Part shown: in pieces, positions 42,833 to 52,146 of the stretch
Numbering within the stretch: position 1 is the first letter of the stretch
Layout of the letters: each line of letters opens with the position of its first letter
DNA from: Paenibacillus radicis (ex Xue et al. 2023)
GTDB lineage: Bacteria > Bacillota > Bacilli > Paenibacillales > NBRC-103111
Length of the DNA: 64,000 nucleotides
Assembly (NCBI RefSeq): GCF_024722015.1
Contig: NZ_JANQBD010000031.1
Coordinates: 1-64,000, forward strand
Direction of reading: 5' to 3'
Made by a program: the position numbers and the translations under genes
Notes under the pieces: model-generated
Databases searched by the model: none
What the model was told of the DNA's origin: nothing
What the model saw: only the letters and a program-made list of their open reading frames with translations

Positions 42833-44023
42833 ATGACATTATTTAAAGGCAGCAAGCTTATGAAAAAGATCCTTATCCCTCTTCTTGTACCCGCTCTCTT
42901 GAGCACCGTATCGGTGTTCACGATTCCGTCGTCCGCAAGTGCTGCGGAGGTTACGGCATCAGCCATCCCCATTCCACCTGTAACGGACAGCTTCAAGCAG
43001 TCGCCATTGCCGAATGTTATCGTCATTGGAACCGGGGGCACTTTGGCCGGTAAAGCAGCCGATCAGACCAGCTTTCAAAATTATCGCGCAGGCACTTATC
43101 CCATTGCCGATCTTGTCAGCCAATTGCCTAATAAGGATAAAATCGCGGATGTAGCTACCTATCAATTCGGCAATAAAGGATCGGGCAGCTATTCCATGAG
43201 CGACTTGTACGATCTTTCCCTGGCGGTAGACGCTGCTCTAGAGCAATACGACGGAGCCGTTGTTACATCCGGTACGGATACAATGGAGGAAATCGCTTAT
43301 TTCCTCGACCTTACCGTGAGAAGTGAAAAGCCAGTCATTGTTACAGGCGCCATGAGGCCTTGGGATGTTATCGGTACCGATGCCCCAGCCAATCTGTATA
43401 ACGCCATCAAGCTGGCAGGAAGCGGTAAAACCAAATCCTTCGGCACCGTTCTTATGCTGAATGATGTCTTTCACGCAGCCAGAGAAGTAACCAAATCCAA
43501 CTCCCACCGTATGGATACGTTCGAAACACCTATGGTTGGCGCATTAGGCTACATAGACGAAACGAACATCCGTGTCTACCGTGCTCCTGCTAGAGTATTA
43601 AAAGCGGGCAAGCCGGATTGGGCAACTCCTTTTGACTTTAAAACCATCACCAAAGATAAGCTCCCTGCCGTAGAAATCGTCTACGCTTATCAAGATGCTG
43701 GCGGCGGCGCTATCAACGGCCTCGTGAGTGAAGGGGTCAAGGGAATCGTAACGGCCGGAACAGGCGCCGGCGGCATATCCTCGAAGATGAGCACAGCTCG
43801 CAGCAATGCAATCAAGCAGGGCGTTATCTTTGTAACAACAACAAGAACAGGCTCAGGCACTATGTACGGCGGCAGTAGCGGCATCATCGCAGGCGACAGC
43901 CTGAATGCGCAGCACGCAAGAATCATGCTTCTTCTATCCCTGGCATTCTCTAGCGATTTCAATACGGTCAAGGACTGGTTCGCCACGTATGGCACGCAAG
44001 ATGTACAACCGGAACAGCCATAA
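42833..44023 (+). CDS. Secreted type II L-asparaginase
   Basis: Hydrolyses asparagine to aspartate and ammonia outside the cell. Signal peptide (cleavage near residue 38, SSASAAE), then the asparaginase fold with the two catalytic threonine motifs: IGTGGTLAGKA and VTSGTDTMEE. GAMRPWDVIGTDAPANLYNA and GTGAGGISSKM are further family pieces. 396 aa. ATG 42833 has GGAGG at nine bases; an internal ATG (MKKILIPLL) would give a more standard signal peptide. Followed after 22 bases by a close paralogue fused to surface-anchoring domains. Confidence 0.93.
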   Translation: MTLFKGSKLMKKILIPLLVPALLSTVSVFTIPSSASAAEVTASAIPIPPVTDSFKQSPLPNVIVIGTGGTLAGKAADQTSFQNYRAGTYPIADLVSQLPNKDKIADVATYQFGNKGSGSYSMSDLYDLSLAVDAALEQYDGAVVTSGTDTMEEIAYFLDLTVRSEKPVIVTGAMRPWDVIGTDAPANLYNAIKLAGSGKTKSFGTVLMLNDVFHAAREVTKSNSHRMDTFETPMVGALGYIDETNIRVYRAPARVLKAGKPDWATPFDFKTITKDKLPAVEIVYAYQDAGGGAINGLVSEGVKGIVTAGTGAGGISSKMSTARSNAIKQGVIFVTTTRTGSGTMYGGSSGIIAGDSLNAQHARIMLLLSLAFSSDFNTVKDWFATYGTQDVQPEQP

Positions 44024-44045
44024 CAGGAGCGGGAGGTAAGGTTCA

Positions 44046-46586
44046 ATGAATCATCTTGATTACGCAACTTCAAAAAGGAGCTTCATCTCGCTCCTTTTCT
44101 TGTCTCTCCTGATCGCTTTATCCACCATGCTCGCCCATCCAACCAGCGCTCGTGCAGCTGAAGCCATTCCAATCCCGCCACTGACGGACAGCTTCAAGCA
44201 GTCGCCACTGCCGAATGTTATCGTCATTGGAACCGGGGGCACTTTGGCCGGTAAAGCAGCCGATCAGACCAGCTTTCAAAATTATCGCGCAGGCACTTAT
44301 CCCATTGCCGATCTTGTCAGCCAATTGCCTAACAAGGATAAAATTGCGGATGTAGCTACCTATCAATTCGGCAATAAAGGATCCGGAAGCTATTCCATGA
44401 GCGATCTGTACGACCTTTCCCTGGCGGTTGACGCTGCTCTCGAGCAATACGACGGAGCCGTTGTGACATCCGGTACGGATACAATGGAGGAAATCGCTTA
44501 TTTTCTGAACCTTACCGTGAGAAGCGAAAAGCCTGTCGTTGTTACAGGCGCGATGAGACCTTGGGATGTTATCGGTACCGATGCCCCAGCCAATCTGTAT
44601 AACGCCATCAAGCTGGCAGGAAGCGGTAAAACGAAATCCTTCGGCACCGTTCTTATGCTGAACGACGTCATTCACGCAGCCAGAGAAGTAACCAAATCCA
44701 ACTCTCACCGTATGGATACTTTTCAAACGCCTATGGTTGGCGCTCTTGGTTACATAGACGAAACGAATATTCGCATCTATCGTGTCCCAGCCAAACGCCT
44801 CAAAGCGGGCAAGCCGGATTGGGCAACACCTTTTAACCTGAAGACCATCACCAAGGATAAGCTTCCTGCAGTAGAAATCGTCTACGCTTATCAAGACGCT
44901 GCCGGAGGCGCCATCACCGGATTTGCCAACGAGGGCGTCAAGGGGATCGTAACGGCCGGAACAGGCGCCGGCGGCATATCCTCGAAGATGAGCACAGCTC
45001 GCAGCAACGCAATCAAGCAGGGCGTTATTTTCGTAACAACAACAAGAACAGGCTCAGGCACCATGTACGGCAGCAGCAATGGCATCATCGCCGGCGACAG
45101 CCTGAACGCACAGCATGCAAGAATTATGCTCCTTCTATCCCTGGCATTCTCCAATGACTACAACACTATCAAGCAATGGTTTGAAACCGTGGGTACCCAG
45201 GAAATAAAGCTCGCCTCTCAGGTGCCGGATAACAAAGCACCGGAATGGCCTGCAGGCGGGAGTTTGGAAGCCTTGAACGTAGGGCAGACAGCTCTCACCC
45301 TGACTTGGCCTTCTGCAGTAGACAATATCGGCGTGACACAGTACCGTATTTATGACACCGGAAGCAACACAGTTGTCGGAAGCGTCTATCCCACGGTTAC
45401 TAATGGAGTTTACTCGACAGTTAGCGGAAGCACGTATTCCTCCGTTACAGGAAGTGTATATTATTACAACCTAAGCGGTCTTACTGCAGGCACAACCTAC
45501 ACATTCACTGTCAAAGCCGAGGATGCTGCAGGCAATCAGAGCGTTGGACTGAGCAAGACCGTTCAGACATTACCAGCCAGCCGGCCTTCCCGACCTGGAT
45601 CATCAGGCGGCGGCGCAGCTTCCACTTCCTCCAAAAGCGAACTGACTATCGCACCAAGCGGAACAGGCACCGTAAGCTTGAACAACGCTATCTGGATTAC
45701 GATACCGGCAGGTGCATCAGGGCAAGAGCTGCGGGTAACGGTGGAAGAACTGACCAATCAAAGCAACCTGATCTCAGAGGGAAGCAAGCTGATCAGTCCG
45801 ATATTTGAGATTTTGAAAAACTTTAGTGAAAACTTTGATAAGCCGGTTACCATCTCATTCCTTTTCGATCCGGCAAAAGTCGAAGCCAATCAACATCCTT
45901 CCGTATTCTACTACGATGAGGAGAAGAAAACTTGGATTGAAATCGGAGGCACTGTCCAGGACAATCAAATAAAGGTTGATGTCGATCATTTCACCAAGTT
46001 TGCCGTATTTGCTGTAGAGAACAAAGCAGCGGAAACAACCGAAGGGAAGCCATCCTTCTCGGATACAACCGGACATTGGGCGGAAGCAGCTATTAAATGG
46101 GCCTCCTCTCAAAACATAGTCAGCGGGTATCCGGACGGATCCTTCAAACCCGATCATTCAGTTACCCGTGCAGAGTTCACGCTGATGCTGATGAATGTTC
46201 TCAAGCCTCAGGGTGAAGGACGCGCACTTGAATTAACGGATAAGGATACGATCGGAGCATGGGCTCAGAAAGCGGTAGCTCAATCAGTTGAAGCAGGAAT
46301 TATCAAGGGCTACGAGGACGGCACATTCCGGCCTAATACGCAGATAAATCGCGCTGAGCTAGTATCCATGATCGCAGCAGCTCTAAAATTGGCACCACAG
46401 GCCGATGCTACAACCGGATTCACGGATGACAGCATGATTCCGAAATGGGCTAAAGGCTCCATAGAGGCCATTCGCAAGCTAGGCGTAATCGAAGGTCGAG
46501 ACGGCAACAGGTTCGAACCTACCGAAACAGCTACCCGAGCGGAAGCTGTAACTATTCTACTTAAGATGACACAAACAAAAAAATAA
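44046..46586 (+). CDS. Cell-surface L-asparaginase with FN3 and three SLH domains
   Basis: Signal peptide (to about residue 37), asparaginase (about 40-385) almost identical to the upstream gene in protein and DNA, then FN3 (about 395-510), a ZU5-like beta domain (about 530-660; IWITIPAGASGQELRVTVEEL), and three SLH domains (about 665-846; FSDTTGHWAEAAIKWA, KDTIGAWAQKAVAQS, FTDDSMIPKWAKGS). It should be held on the cell wall by SLH binding while its partner diffuses away. The FN3 contains an insertion of imperfect repeats (SVYPTVTNGVYSTVSGSTY). ATG 44046 follows GGGAGG; likely co-transcribed with the first asparaginase. 846 aa. Confidence 0.92.
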   Translation: MNHLDYATSKRSFISLLFLSLLIALSTMLAHPTSARAAEAIPIPPLTDSFKQSPLPNVIVIGTGGTLAGKAADQTSFQNYRAGTYPIADLVSQLPNKDKIADVATYQFGNKGSGSYSMSDLYDLSLAVDAALEQYDGAVVTSGTDTMEEIAYFLNLTVRSEKPVVVTGAMRPWDVIGTDAPANLYNAIKLAGSGKTKSFGTVLMLNDVIHAAREVTKSNSHRMDTFQTPMVGALGYIDETNIRIYRVPAKRLKAGKPDWATPFNLKTITKDKLPAVEIVYAYQDAAGGAITGFANEGVKGIVTAGTGAGGISSKMSTARSNAIKQGVIFVTTTRTGSGTMYGSSNGIIAGDSLNAQHARIMLLLSLAFSNDYNTIKQWFETVGTQEIKLASQVPDNKAPEWPAGGSLEALNVGQTALTLTWPSAVDNIGVTQYRIYDTGSNTVVGSVYPTVTNGVYSTVSGSTYSSVTGSVYYYNLSGLTAGTTYTFTVKAEDAAGNQSVGLSKTVQTLPASRPSRPGSSGGGAASTSSKSELTIAPSGTGTVSLNNAIWITIPAGASGQELRVTVEELTNQSNLISEGSKLISPIFEILKNFSENFDKPVTISFLFDPAKVEANQHPSVFYYDEEKKTWIEIGGTVQDNQIKVDVDHFTKFAVFAVENKAAETTEGKPSFSDTTGHWAEAAIKWASSQNIVSGYPDGSFKPDHSVTRAEFTLMLMNVLKPQGEGRALELTDKDTIGAWAQKAVAQSVEAGIIKGYEDGTFRPNTQINRAELVSMIAAALKLAPQADATTGFTDDSMIPKWAKGSIEAIRKLGVIEGRDGNRFEPTETATRAEAVTILLKMTQTKK

Positions 46587-46619
46587 AATCATCCGAATAG
46601 TTCAGCTCCACCGAAACCT

Positions 46620-46672
46620 AAACAACGTGTCCCCCTCCTACAGGCCGGGAACACGTTGTTTTAGTATTTTAC
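46620..46672 (+). terminator. Terminator after the asparaginase operon
   Basis: AACAACGTGT-CCC / GGG-ACACGTTGTT stem with a T-rich tail (TTAGTATTTT). It may also serve the convergent minus-strand genes. Confidence 0.82.
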
Positions 46673-46697
46673 CGCTTATAAGCAAGCAGCATTTTAA

Positions 46698-46904
46698 TTA
46701 ACCATCCAGCCATTCAATCGTTATAGTGAATCTGTTTGCTCCGAGATCATTTTTATGACTGATCTTATGCTCCATGTCTATATCAGGCAGCGTCACCTTT
46801 TTTCCCCGAACACTTAAGTTATCCGCTTCCAGCTGATCAGCTATTTTCCTTAGCAACGCCGCGAATTGGGCAGTCCCGCCTACGAATTCTTCCTCCAGCT
46901 TCAT
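46698..46904 (-). CDS. Small protein, amphi-Trp domain-like
   Basis: 68 residues starting MKLEEEFVGGTAQFAALLRK and ending TITIEWLDG, with the helix-strand pattern and terminal Trp of amphi-Trp proteins (recognised from memory). Start chosen at ATG 46904 because GAGGTG lies six bases upstream; a longer frame from 46925 would overlap the previous gene. Last gene of the spore-coat cluster; role unknown. Confidence 0.65.
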   Translation of the reverse strand: MKLEEEFVGGTAQFAALLRKIADQLEADNLSVRGKKVTLPDIDMEHKISHKNDLGANRFTITIEWLDG

Positions 46905-46917
46905 TCCAATCACCTCT

Positions 46918-47979
46918 TCATCCATTAATGTTCAGCACTAACCGAAGGGCAGGCAAAGCTTCCAGGTCAAACTGATAGTTTTTCATCAGCTTTTTCAATT
47001 CGCCAGGTTCGCCTTTCTTGAAAGGATTTTTAACATAACCATAATACTTATGCGGGAATAATAAATCGATATAAAGAATTTCCTTTTGCCCCTGAGTAAG
47101 AGGCAGGATAGATTCATAACAGCGGATCATACGCTCTATTTCCTCCAGATCCCAATTGCCCAGCTGTTCAATACGTTTGGTCACCAGCTTGCGCACATCC
47201 CGTATCGGAATATCATAGGTCAAGTTATCCAGATCGAGCACATACACTCCTGTGTCCGTTTGTAGAGCGTTGCCTTTCCCATAATCCTGATGGCACAAAT
47301 ATCCGTATTCCCCGATAGAGCTTACCCATTCCGTATAGCAGGAGCAATCGAGCAAACGAATGGCTTCCTCAGCCCGATAGATCATTTCATCCACCGTGCT
47401 CAAATACAGCTTATAAAACTGCGAATTATCCATTGCTACTCCTGTCTCCACTTCCGTTTCCAACTTAACTTCCACTTCAGCCTTACTCTTCCATTGCTTC
47501 AATTCCCCCAGCATTTTCTCATAATGCTCCAGCCAAACCCCCATGCGGTTATAAGTCTCACAATCATCAGGAGGAACAAAACCCACCGAATCTTGATGAA
47601 ATTGCGCCAAGCCCTTAAGACCCGCATACAGATGCTCCGGATTTTTATCCATCTCAAGATCGCTGCCTTCAATCCAACTATAAAGAACAAGAGCATATCC
47701 CTCATGGACAAAATACAATCCCCCAGCTTCCGTCGGAATAATGCCGCACACAAGAGCTCCTTTCTCATAAAGATAAGCTTGCGCTGCCGTAGTGAAATTA
47801 ACAATCGGAATTGATTTGCGGATCCGCTTCAAGCATACTGTGCCCAAGGAGGTCCGAAGCTTCCAAACGGTTTTTATTCCACCACCTTGGATAACCTCGA
47901 TTTCAGCGATATCCACATGTGGATAATGTTCTGCCATTAGCTGCCGGCCTAATAAAAGCTCTTCATTATTCATGTCCAT
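46918..47979 (-). CDS. CotS family spore coat protein (kinase-like fold), second
   Basis: CotS/CotI/YutH proteins have the aminoglycoside-phosphotransferase fold and are found in the spore coat. Evidence: VCLKRIRKS (ATP lysine position), LVLYSWIEG, LCHQDYGKGNAL (catalytic HxDxxxxN) and VLDLDNL (metal-binding DxD-like). About 353 residues. Start ATG 47979 (MDMNNEELLLGR) with GGTGG upstream overlaps the preceding gene by 14 bases. A Glu/Val-rich insert (KAEVEVKLETEVETGVA) separates the two lobes. Confidence 0.88.
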   Translation of the reverse strand: MDMNNEELLLGRQLMAEHYPHVDIAEIEVIQGGGIKTVWKLRTSLGTVCLKRIRKSIPIVNFTTAAQAYLYEKGALVCGIIPTEAGGLYFVHEGYALVLYSWIEGSDLEMDKNPEHLYAGLKGLAQFHQDSVGFVPPDDCETYNRMGVWLEHYEKMLGELKQWKSKAEVEVKLETEVETGVAMDNSQFYKLYLSTVDEMIYRAEEAIRLLDCSCYTEWVSSIGEYGYLCHQDYGKGNALQTDTGVYVLDLDNLTYDIPIRDVRKLVTKRIEQLGNWDLEEIERMIRCYESILPLTQGQKEILYIDLLFPHKYYGYVKNPFKKGEPGELKKLMKNYQFDLEALPALRLVLNING

Positions 47980-49018
47980 AGTTAACCACCTCATCCAGAC
48001 GAACAAGCAAATCCTCCAGAACCTCACCCTTGCTTATATCCGTAGCTATCATATCCTCCAAACGTTCAATATGCTTGGCAACCGTCCATTTCTCTTCCCT
48101 TTTGTCATAATACTTGGACACCTGACCGTAAAATAAATGAGGAAACTGAATGTCCGCCACAAGAATATGAAGTTGTTCCTTCGTCAAAGGATTAACCGTC
48201 TGATAAGCCTGCAGCATAGTCAGCAACAGCTCCTGATCCCACTCATCAAGCTTCTTCATCACTTTGTTTATTATTTTTCGCAAATCCCGCACAGGAAGGT
48301 CAACCGTCAAAGAATCCATGTCAAAAACATACAAATGACCGTCATCACCAATCGCCAAGTTGCCTGCCGCATAGTCTTGGTGGCACAAGCTTTTGTTCAC
48401 CTTGGTTTCCTCCACCCACTTATCAAAACAGGAATGATCAAGCATGGCTAGCGAAGCTTCCCCTTGCTTCAAGAAGAAATCGACATATTGCAAAAATAAC
48501 CCATCAAATTTATTTTTATCCGTTGCAGCGAGTCTCCGATTCTTCCACTCTATTAAACGTTCACATCTTCTCTGCAAGTCCGATTTCCACTCTGTCAAAA
48601 GAAATGAAGGGAATGTGCCGATTGGCGATTCAATCCCCTGAGATGCCTTATGGAAGGATGCCATTCCTTGCAAAATCATCTTCAACTCCTCTTCATGCTC
48701 ATATTCTGGAGATCTTCCATAGACAGCTTCAAAAATAACGAAATACTCTTCATCCACCTTCACAAAGCCTTCTCCTGAGCTTGTCTTGTATACCTTGGGC
48801 GTATGAATTCCTTTATCCCTTAAATAATCAATGGCATGAATCATGAACTTAATATGACCCTCATCAAAGGGCACCTTCTTCATAATCACTTCACCCAGGT
48901 CCGTTTGAATAGACCATACCGCCTTTTTCCCTTTATAAGACAACAGGTAAATTTCCCCTGCCTTCAATGGGTAGTAGGCGATCACTTTAGTTACAACCTC
49001 CGAAAAAGTAGTATCCAT
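47966..49018 (-). CDS. CotS family spore coat protein (kinase-like fold), first
   Basis: Paralogue of the next gene. Kinase-like motifs: VIMKKVPFDEGHI, YFVIFEAVYGRSPEYE, LCHQDYAAGNLAI, VFDMDSLTVDLPVRDLRK; C-terminal FPHLFYGQVSKYY is typical of CotS proteins. Start ATG 49018 (MDTTFSEVVTKV) with AAGGAGG upstream; the frame is open to 49120 but that part overlaps the upstream glycosyltransferase. 350 aa. Substrate unknown; B. subtilis relatives are coat components made late in sporulation under SigK. Confidence 0.9.
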   Translation of the reverse strand: MDTTFSEVVTKVIAYYPLKAGEIYLLSYKGKKAVWSIQTDLGEVIMKKVPFDEGHIKFMIHAIDYLRDKGIHTPKVYKTSSGEGFVKVDEEYFVIFEAVYGRSPEYEHEEELKMILQGMASFHKASQGIESPIGTFPSFLLTEWKSDLQRRCERLIEWKNRRLAATDKNKFDGLFLQYVDFFLKQGEASLAMLDHSCFDKWVEETKVNKSLCHQDYAAGNLAIGDDGHLYVFDMDSLTVDLPVRDLRKIINKVMKKLDEWDQELLLTMLQAYQTVNPLTKEQLHILVADIQFPHLFYGQVSKYYDKREEKWTVAKHIERLEDMIATDISKGEVLEDLLVRLDEVVNYGHE

Positions 49019-49049
49019 CCTTAAACCCCGCCTCCTTTGTTCAACTAAG

Positions 49050-50216
49050 TTAAGCTTTATTTCTAAGCATCGCCCTGAGATACAGATTCTCCAGTCTTCT
49101 GGCTGCATGCTCGAATCCAAAGTTGCTTTCGACGAATAATCTACCCTGCAGAGCTATGGATAAAGCCTCCGCCGGATTGGATAGCAGCCATGATATCGCA
49201 TTTGCAAAAGCAAGCGGGTTCGTATAATCCTCGATTAAAATTCCATTCTTGCAATGCTCTATTATTTCGGCATTCCCACCACGATTGGTAGTTATGACAG
49301 GAATTCCTGCACCCATAGCTTCGTAGTGCACTCTAGCCAGAGGCTCCTGCCACTGCGAGCTGCATACGAAAATATCCCCGATCAAAAAGTGGGATGGAAT
49401 CTCACTCGGAGGTATGAACCCTGTAAAGATTACACGTTCCTTTCCAAGCGATTCCGCGAGCTGACGAATGCTTCGCCCGTAATCATCTATTCGTTCGTCG
49501 TGAAACCATTTACTGCCTACAATGACCAACACCGCATCCTTATGCTCTTGAATCACCTTCATCATAGCTTTGATCAAAATGTCCGGTCCTTTTACTGCGC
49601 TTAAGCGCCCAACGAACAAGACCACTTCTTTATTCTCAACTCCATACTTCTTCCTGAGTTCCTTTCTCACTATTTGGCCATCTTCATCCCAGACCGGCTT
49701 GTACTTTTTCAAATTGATCCCCGAATACACAGTCTTGACCTTTGATTTGGCTGAAGGAAATCTGGCTATGACAGTTTGTCCGATATAATTGCTGATTGTC
49801 ATGATTTTATCGACCGCTTTGATGGCTAGAAGTCCCATTTCACTCGAGATTTTACCTTCCCTGAACATTTCATTATGAAGACTGACCACAAATCGACTGT
49901 TCGGCATAGCTGCCTTATATACAAGAAGATCACGCGGACGGTTGAATACGTGAATGACATCATACATATTCTTCTCGGCATGTTTCTTGGCTAATTCCTT
50001 CGCAACATTAAACACATAATCCTCGCTTGGCACCCGAATGTACTCTACACCCTTTACCACCTCTTGATCAGGAAGCTCAAGGTCCGCTATACAGTAGATG
50101 GTCAAATTATGCTTATTGCTTATATGGGGTGCAACCCCATCAATTAAAATTTGAATGGCCCCTCCCCGAATAGGAGGAACGGGCATCATTTCCGTACATA
50201 TGAACGCTATTTTCAT
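49050..50216 (-). CDS. Glycosyltransferase family 4, YtcC-like
   Basis: Retaining GT-B glycosyltransferase, probably making spore-coat or surface polysaccharide. The N-terminal lobe has MMPVPPIRGGAIQILIDG; the C-terminal lobe has VVLFVGRLSAVKGPDILI and the donor-binding motif EPLARVHYEAMGAGIPVITT. 388 aa. Start ATG 50216 (MKIAFICTE) with GGAG eight bases upstream. It forms a unit with the two CotS genes, as in the B. subtilis ytc/cot region. Confidence 0.9.
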   Translation of the reverse strand: MKIAFICTEMMPVPPIRGGAIQILIDGVAPHISNKHNLTIYCIADLELPDQEVVKGVEYIRVPSEDYVFNVAKELAKKHAEKNMYDVIHVFNRPRDLLVYKAAMPNSRFVVSLHNEMFREGKISSEMGLLAIKAVDKIMTISNYIGQTVIARFPSAKSKVKTVYSGINLKKYKPVWDEDGQIVRKELRKKYGVENKEVVLFVGRLSAVKGPDILIKAMMKVIQEHKDAVLVIVGSKWFHDERIDDYGRSIRQLAESLGKERVIFTGFIPPSEIPSHFLIGDIFVCSSQWQEPLARVHYEAMGAGIPVITTNRGGNAEIIEHCKNGILIEDYTNPLAFANAISWLLSNPAEALSIALQGRLFVESNFGFEHAARRLENLYLRAMLRNKA

Positions 50217-50502
50217 TACCCCCACTCCGATCTTGTTGCAGAGATGTTAAAAAGTACTCCTTCCTATTATTTAAAAAAATCTTAACGCTTCAGATAATCC
50301 CCCCTTAATATAATAGAGTTATAAGGAAAGCCGACAACGCTTACCCTTGCTAATAAAATATGATTAATTATTTGTTAAGGAACGGCGAATCTACTAATCT
50401 ACTTGTCTATACCATTTGAATCTATCTTCATAACTTATTATCACAAGGTAAAATTTGATAGTTTTACCTTCCTAATAAAGACATCTGGAAAGGAACATGA
50501 GG

Positions 50503-51840
50503 ATGAAGAATGTGGTATGCATTGGCTGTGGATATGTAGGTAGTGTCACTTCGGTTGCTTTCGCTGCGTTGGGCTACCATACGGTAGTTATTGACGTTGA
50601 TTCAAATAAGGTGGAGATGATCAATGCGGGGAAAAGCTCCCTTTACGAGCCTGGATTGGAGCCATTGATACAGCAAGTTTCAGGTCGTACTTTATTTGCC
50701 GTCTCAACCTATGAACCCATCAAAGAAGCTGACATCGTATTCATATGTGTAGGCACTCCTTCCCTAGTGGATGGAACAGCAGATTTAACCTATGTTAAGA
50801 TGGCAGCTAAACAAATTGGCATGGCCTTAAACCCGGGCAAATTTACGGTAATAGTTAATAAATCCACCGTTCCTGTTGGTACTGCAGATTTGGTGACCTC
50901 GATATTGGAGGAAGAATCCGGTTTGCAAGCTGAACAGGATTTTGCCGTAGTCAGTAACCCGGAATTTTTGAGGGAAGGATTTGCGCTGGAGGATGTAATG
51001 GCACCCGATCGGATTGTCATTGGAACCAGTAACGAAAGAGCGCGAAAGCAGATGCGATTATTGTATGAGCCTCTCATCCAGCTAAATTCAGCTGACCAGG
51101 TCGTTTATTTCGAGACAGATGCAAAAAGCGCAGAGCTGATAAAGTACGCGTCCAATGCTTTTTTAGCAGTAAAAATCAGTTATATCAACGAGGTTGCGAA
51201 GCTGTGCGAGGCCTTGAATGCGCATGTACCCGATGTCGCTAAAGGAATGGGCTTGGATTCCCGTATCGGAAGTAAATTTCTGCAAGTATCCAGCGGATGG
51301 AGCGGAAGCTGCTTCCCCAAAGATACCGCCGAGCTGCTCGCAACGAGCTTTAAATATGGCTCCGAGCTTTCCATAGTAAGCGCCGCGATCACCGCCAACC
51401 TGAACATGCATTTGTATTGTGTGGACAAAATCGTGCGTCAACTAGGAGACCTTCGCGGAAAAACCATCGCTATCCTGGGCTTAACCTTTAAACCGGATAC
51501 AGATGATGCCCGAGCCACTCAAGCAACGGTTATTATTAGGAAACTGATTGAATTAGGCGCGGCCATCCACGTTCATGACCCCATGGGAATGCCTATGTTT
51601 AGCGCTTTAAATGGAGATTTGCCGATAACATACTGCAATAGTGGCGAAGAAGCTGCACAAGGAGTAGACGGATTGGTTTTGTTAACACACTGGGAGTGTT
51701 ACATAAAGCTCGATTGGCAGAAAATTTTCCTATCCATGAGGCATCCTTATATTTTGGATACCCGAAATTTCCTGGATAAGAAAACATTGCAGGAGCTTGG
51801 CTTTCAGTACGATGGAATCGGTCTTGGGAGATTATCTTAG
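50503..51840 (+). CDS. UDP-glucose 6-dehydrogenase
   Basis: Oxidises UDP-glucose to UDP-glucuronate with NAD. Evidence: nucleotide-binding VCIGCGYVGSVTSVAFA, VNKSTVPVGTAD, NPEFLREGFALEDVMAPDRIV, and the catalytic cysteine in GWSGSCFPKDTAEL, then GLTFKPDTDDAR. 445 aa, typical length. Start set at ATG 50503 (MKNVVCIG), eight bases after AAAGGA; ATG 50497 is also in frame. Divergent from the YtcC-like gene; together with it and the CotS genes this recalls ytcA-ytcC/cot of B. subtilis, so a spore-surface glycan role is likely (inference). Confidence 0.92.
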   Translation: MKNVVCIGCGYVGSVTSVAFAALGYHTVVIDVDSNKVEMINAGKSSLYEPGLEPLIQQVSGRTLFAVSTYEPIKEADIVFICVGTPSLVDGTADLTYVKMAAKQIGMALNPGKFTVIVNKSTVPVGTADLVTSILEEESGLQAEQDFAVVSNPEFLREGFALEDVMAPDRIVIGTSNERARKQMRLLYEPLIQLNSADQVVYFETDAKSAELIKYASNAFLAVKISYINEVAKLCEALNAHVPDVAKGMGLDSRIGSKFLQVSSGWSGSCFPKDTAELLATSFKYGSELSIVSAAITANLNMHLYCVDKIVRQLGDLRGKTIAILGLTFKPDTDDARATQATVIIRKLIELGAAIHVHDPMGMPMFSALNGDLPITYCNSGEEAAQGVDGLVLLTHWECYIKLDWQKIFLSMRHPYILDTRNFLDKKTLQELGFQYDGIGLGRLS

Positions 51841-52146
51841 CCTGAAACTTAACAAAGTCACTTGTCGGTATCATTTGAAAACCGCTGTTACATGAACACC
51901 TATGCCTTAGGCTGCGGCCCCGACTGGGGCCTAGAGCCATGGAGGGAATACAAGCAGGGAGTTATATTTCTTTTTCTTGTGTAAACCTAATAAAATAACA
52001 AAAATACATAAAAAAATCCTTGTCTGGAAATTTTAAATGGTTATTATTGGATTGTAACCGTTTGCATATATTTGGCCTTCTTACAATTCTCTTATAGCGG
52101 CATTAGGATTTATTTTCGTAATGACTTGATTTTTGGGGGTATTGTC
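51841..52146. other. Intergenic region before the truncated AraC gene
   Basis: 306 bases. Contains a GC-rich hairpin without T-run at 51910-51938 (GGCT..GGCCCC-GACT-GGGGCC..AGCC), perhaps ending the upstream gene poorly, an A-rich stretch, and a cre box at 52052-52067. Confidence 0.5.
52052..52067 (-). promoter_or_regulatory. cre box before the truncated AraC gene
   Basis: On the minus strand ATGCAAACGGTTACAA fits WTGNNARCGNWWWCAW at every fixed position. It lies 80 bases before the ATG, suggesting the original AraC gene controlled sugar use. Confidence 0.65.

Noticed and set aside
51910..51938. Terminator after UDP-glucose dehydrogenase
   Set aside because: The GC-rich stem is not followed by a T-run on either strand, so it is listed only as a hairpin.
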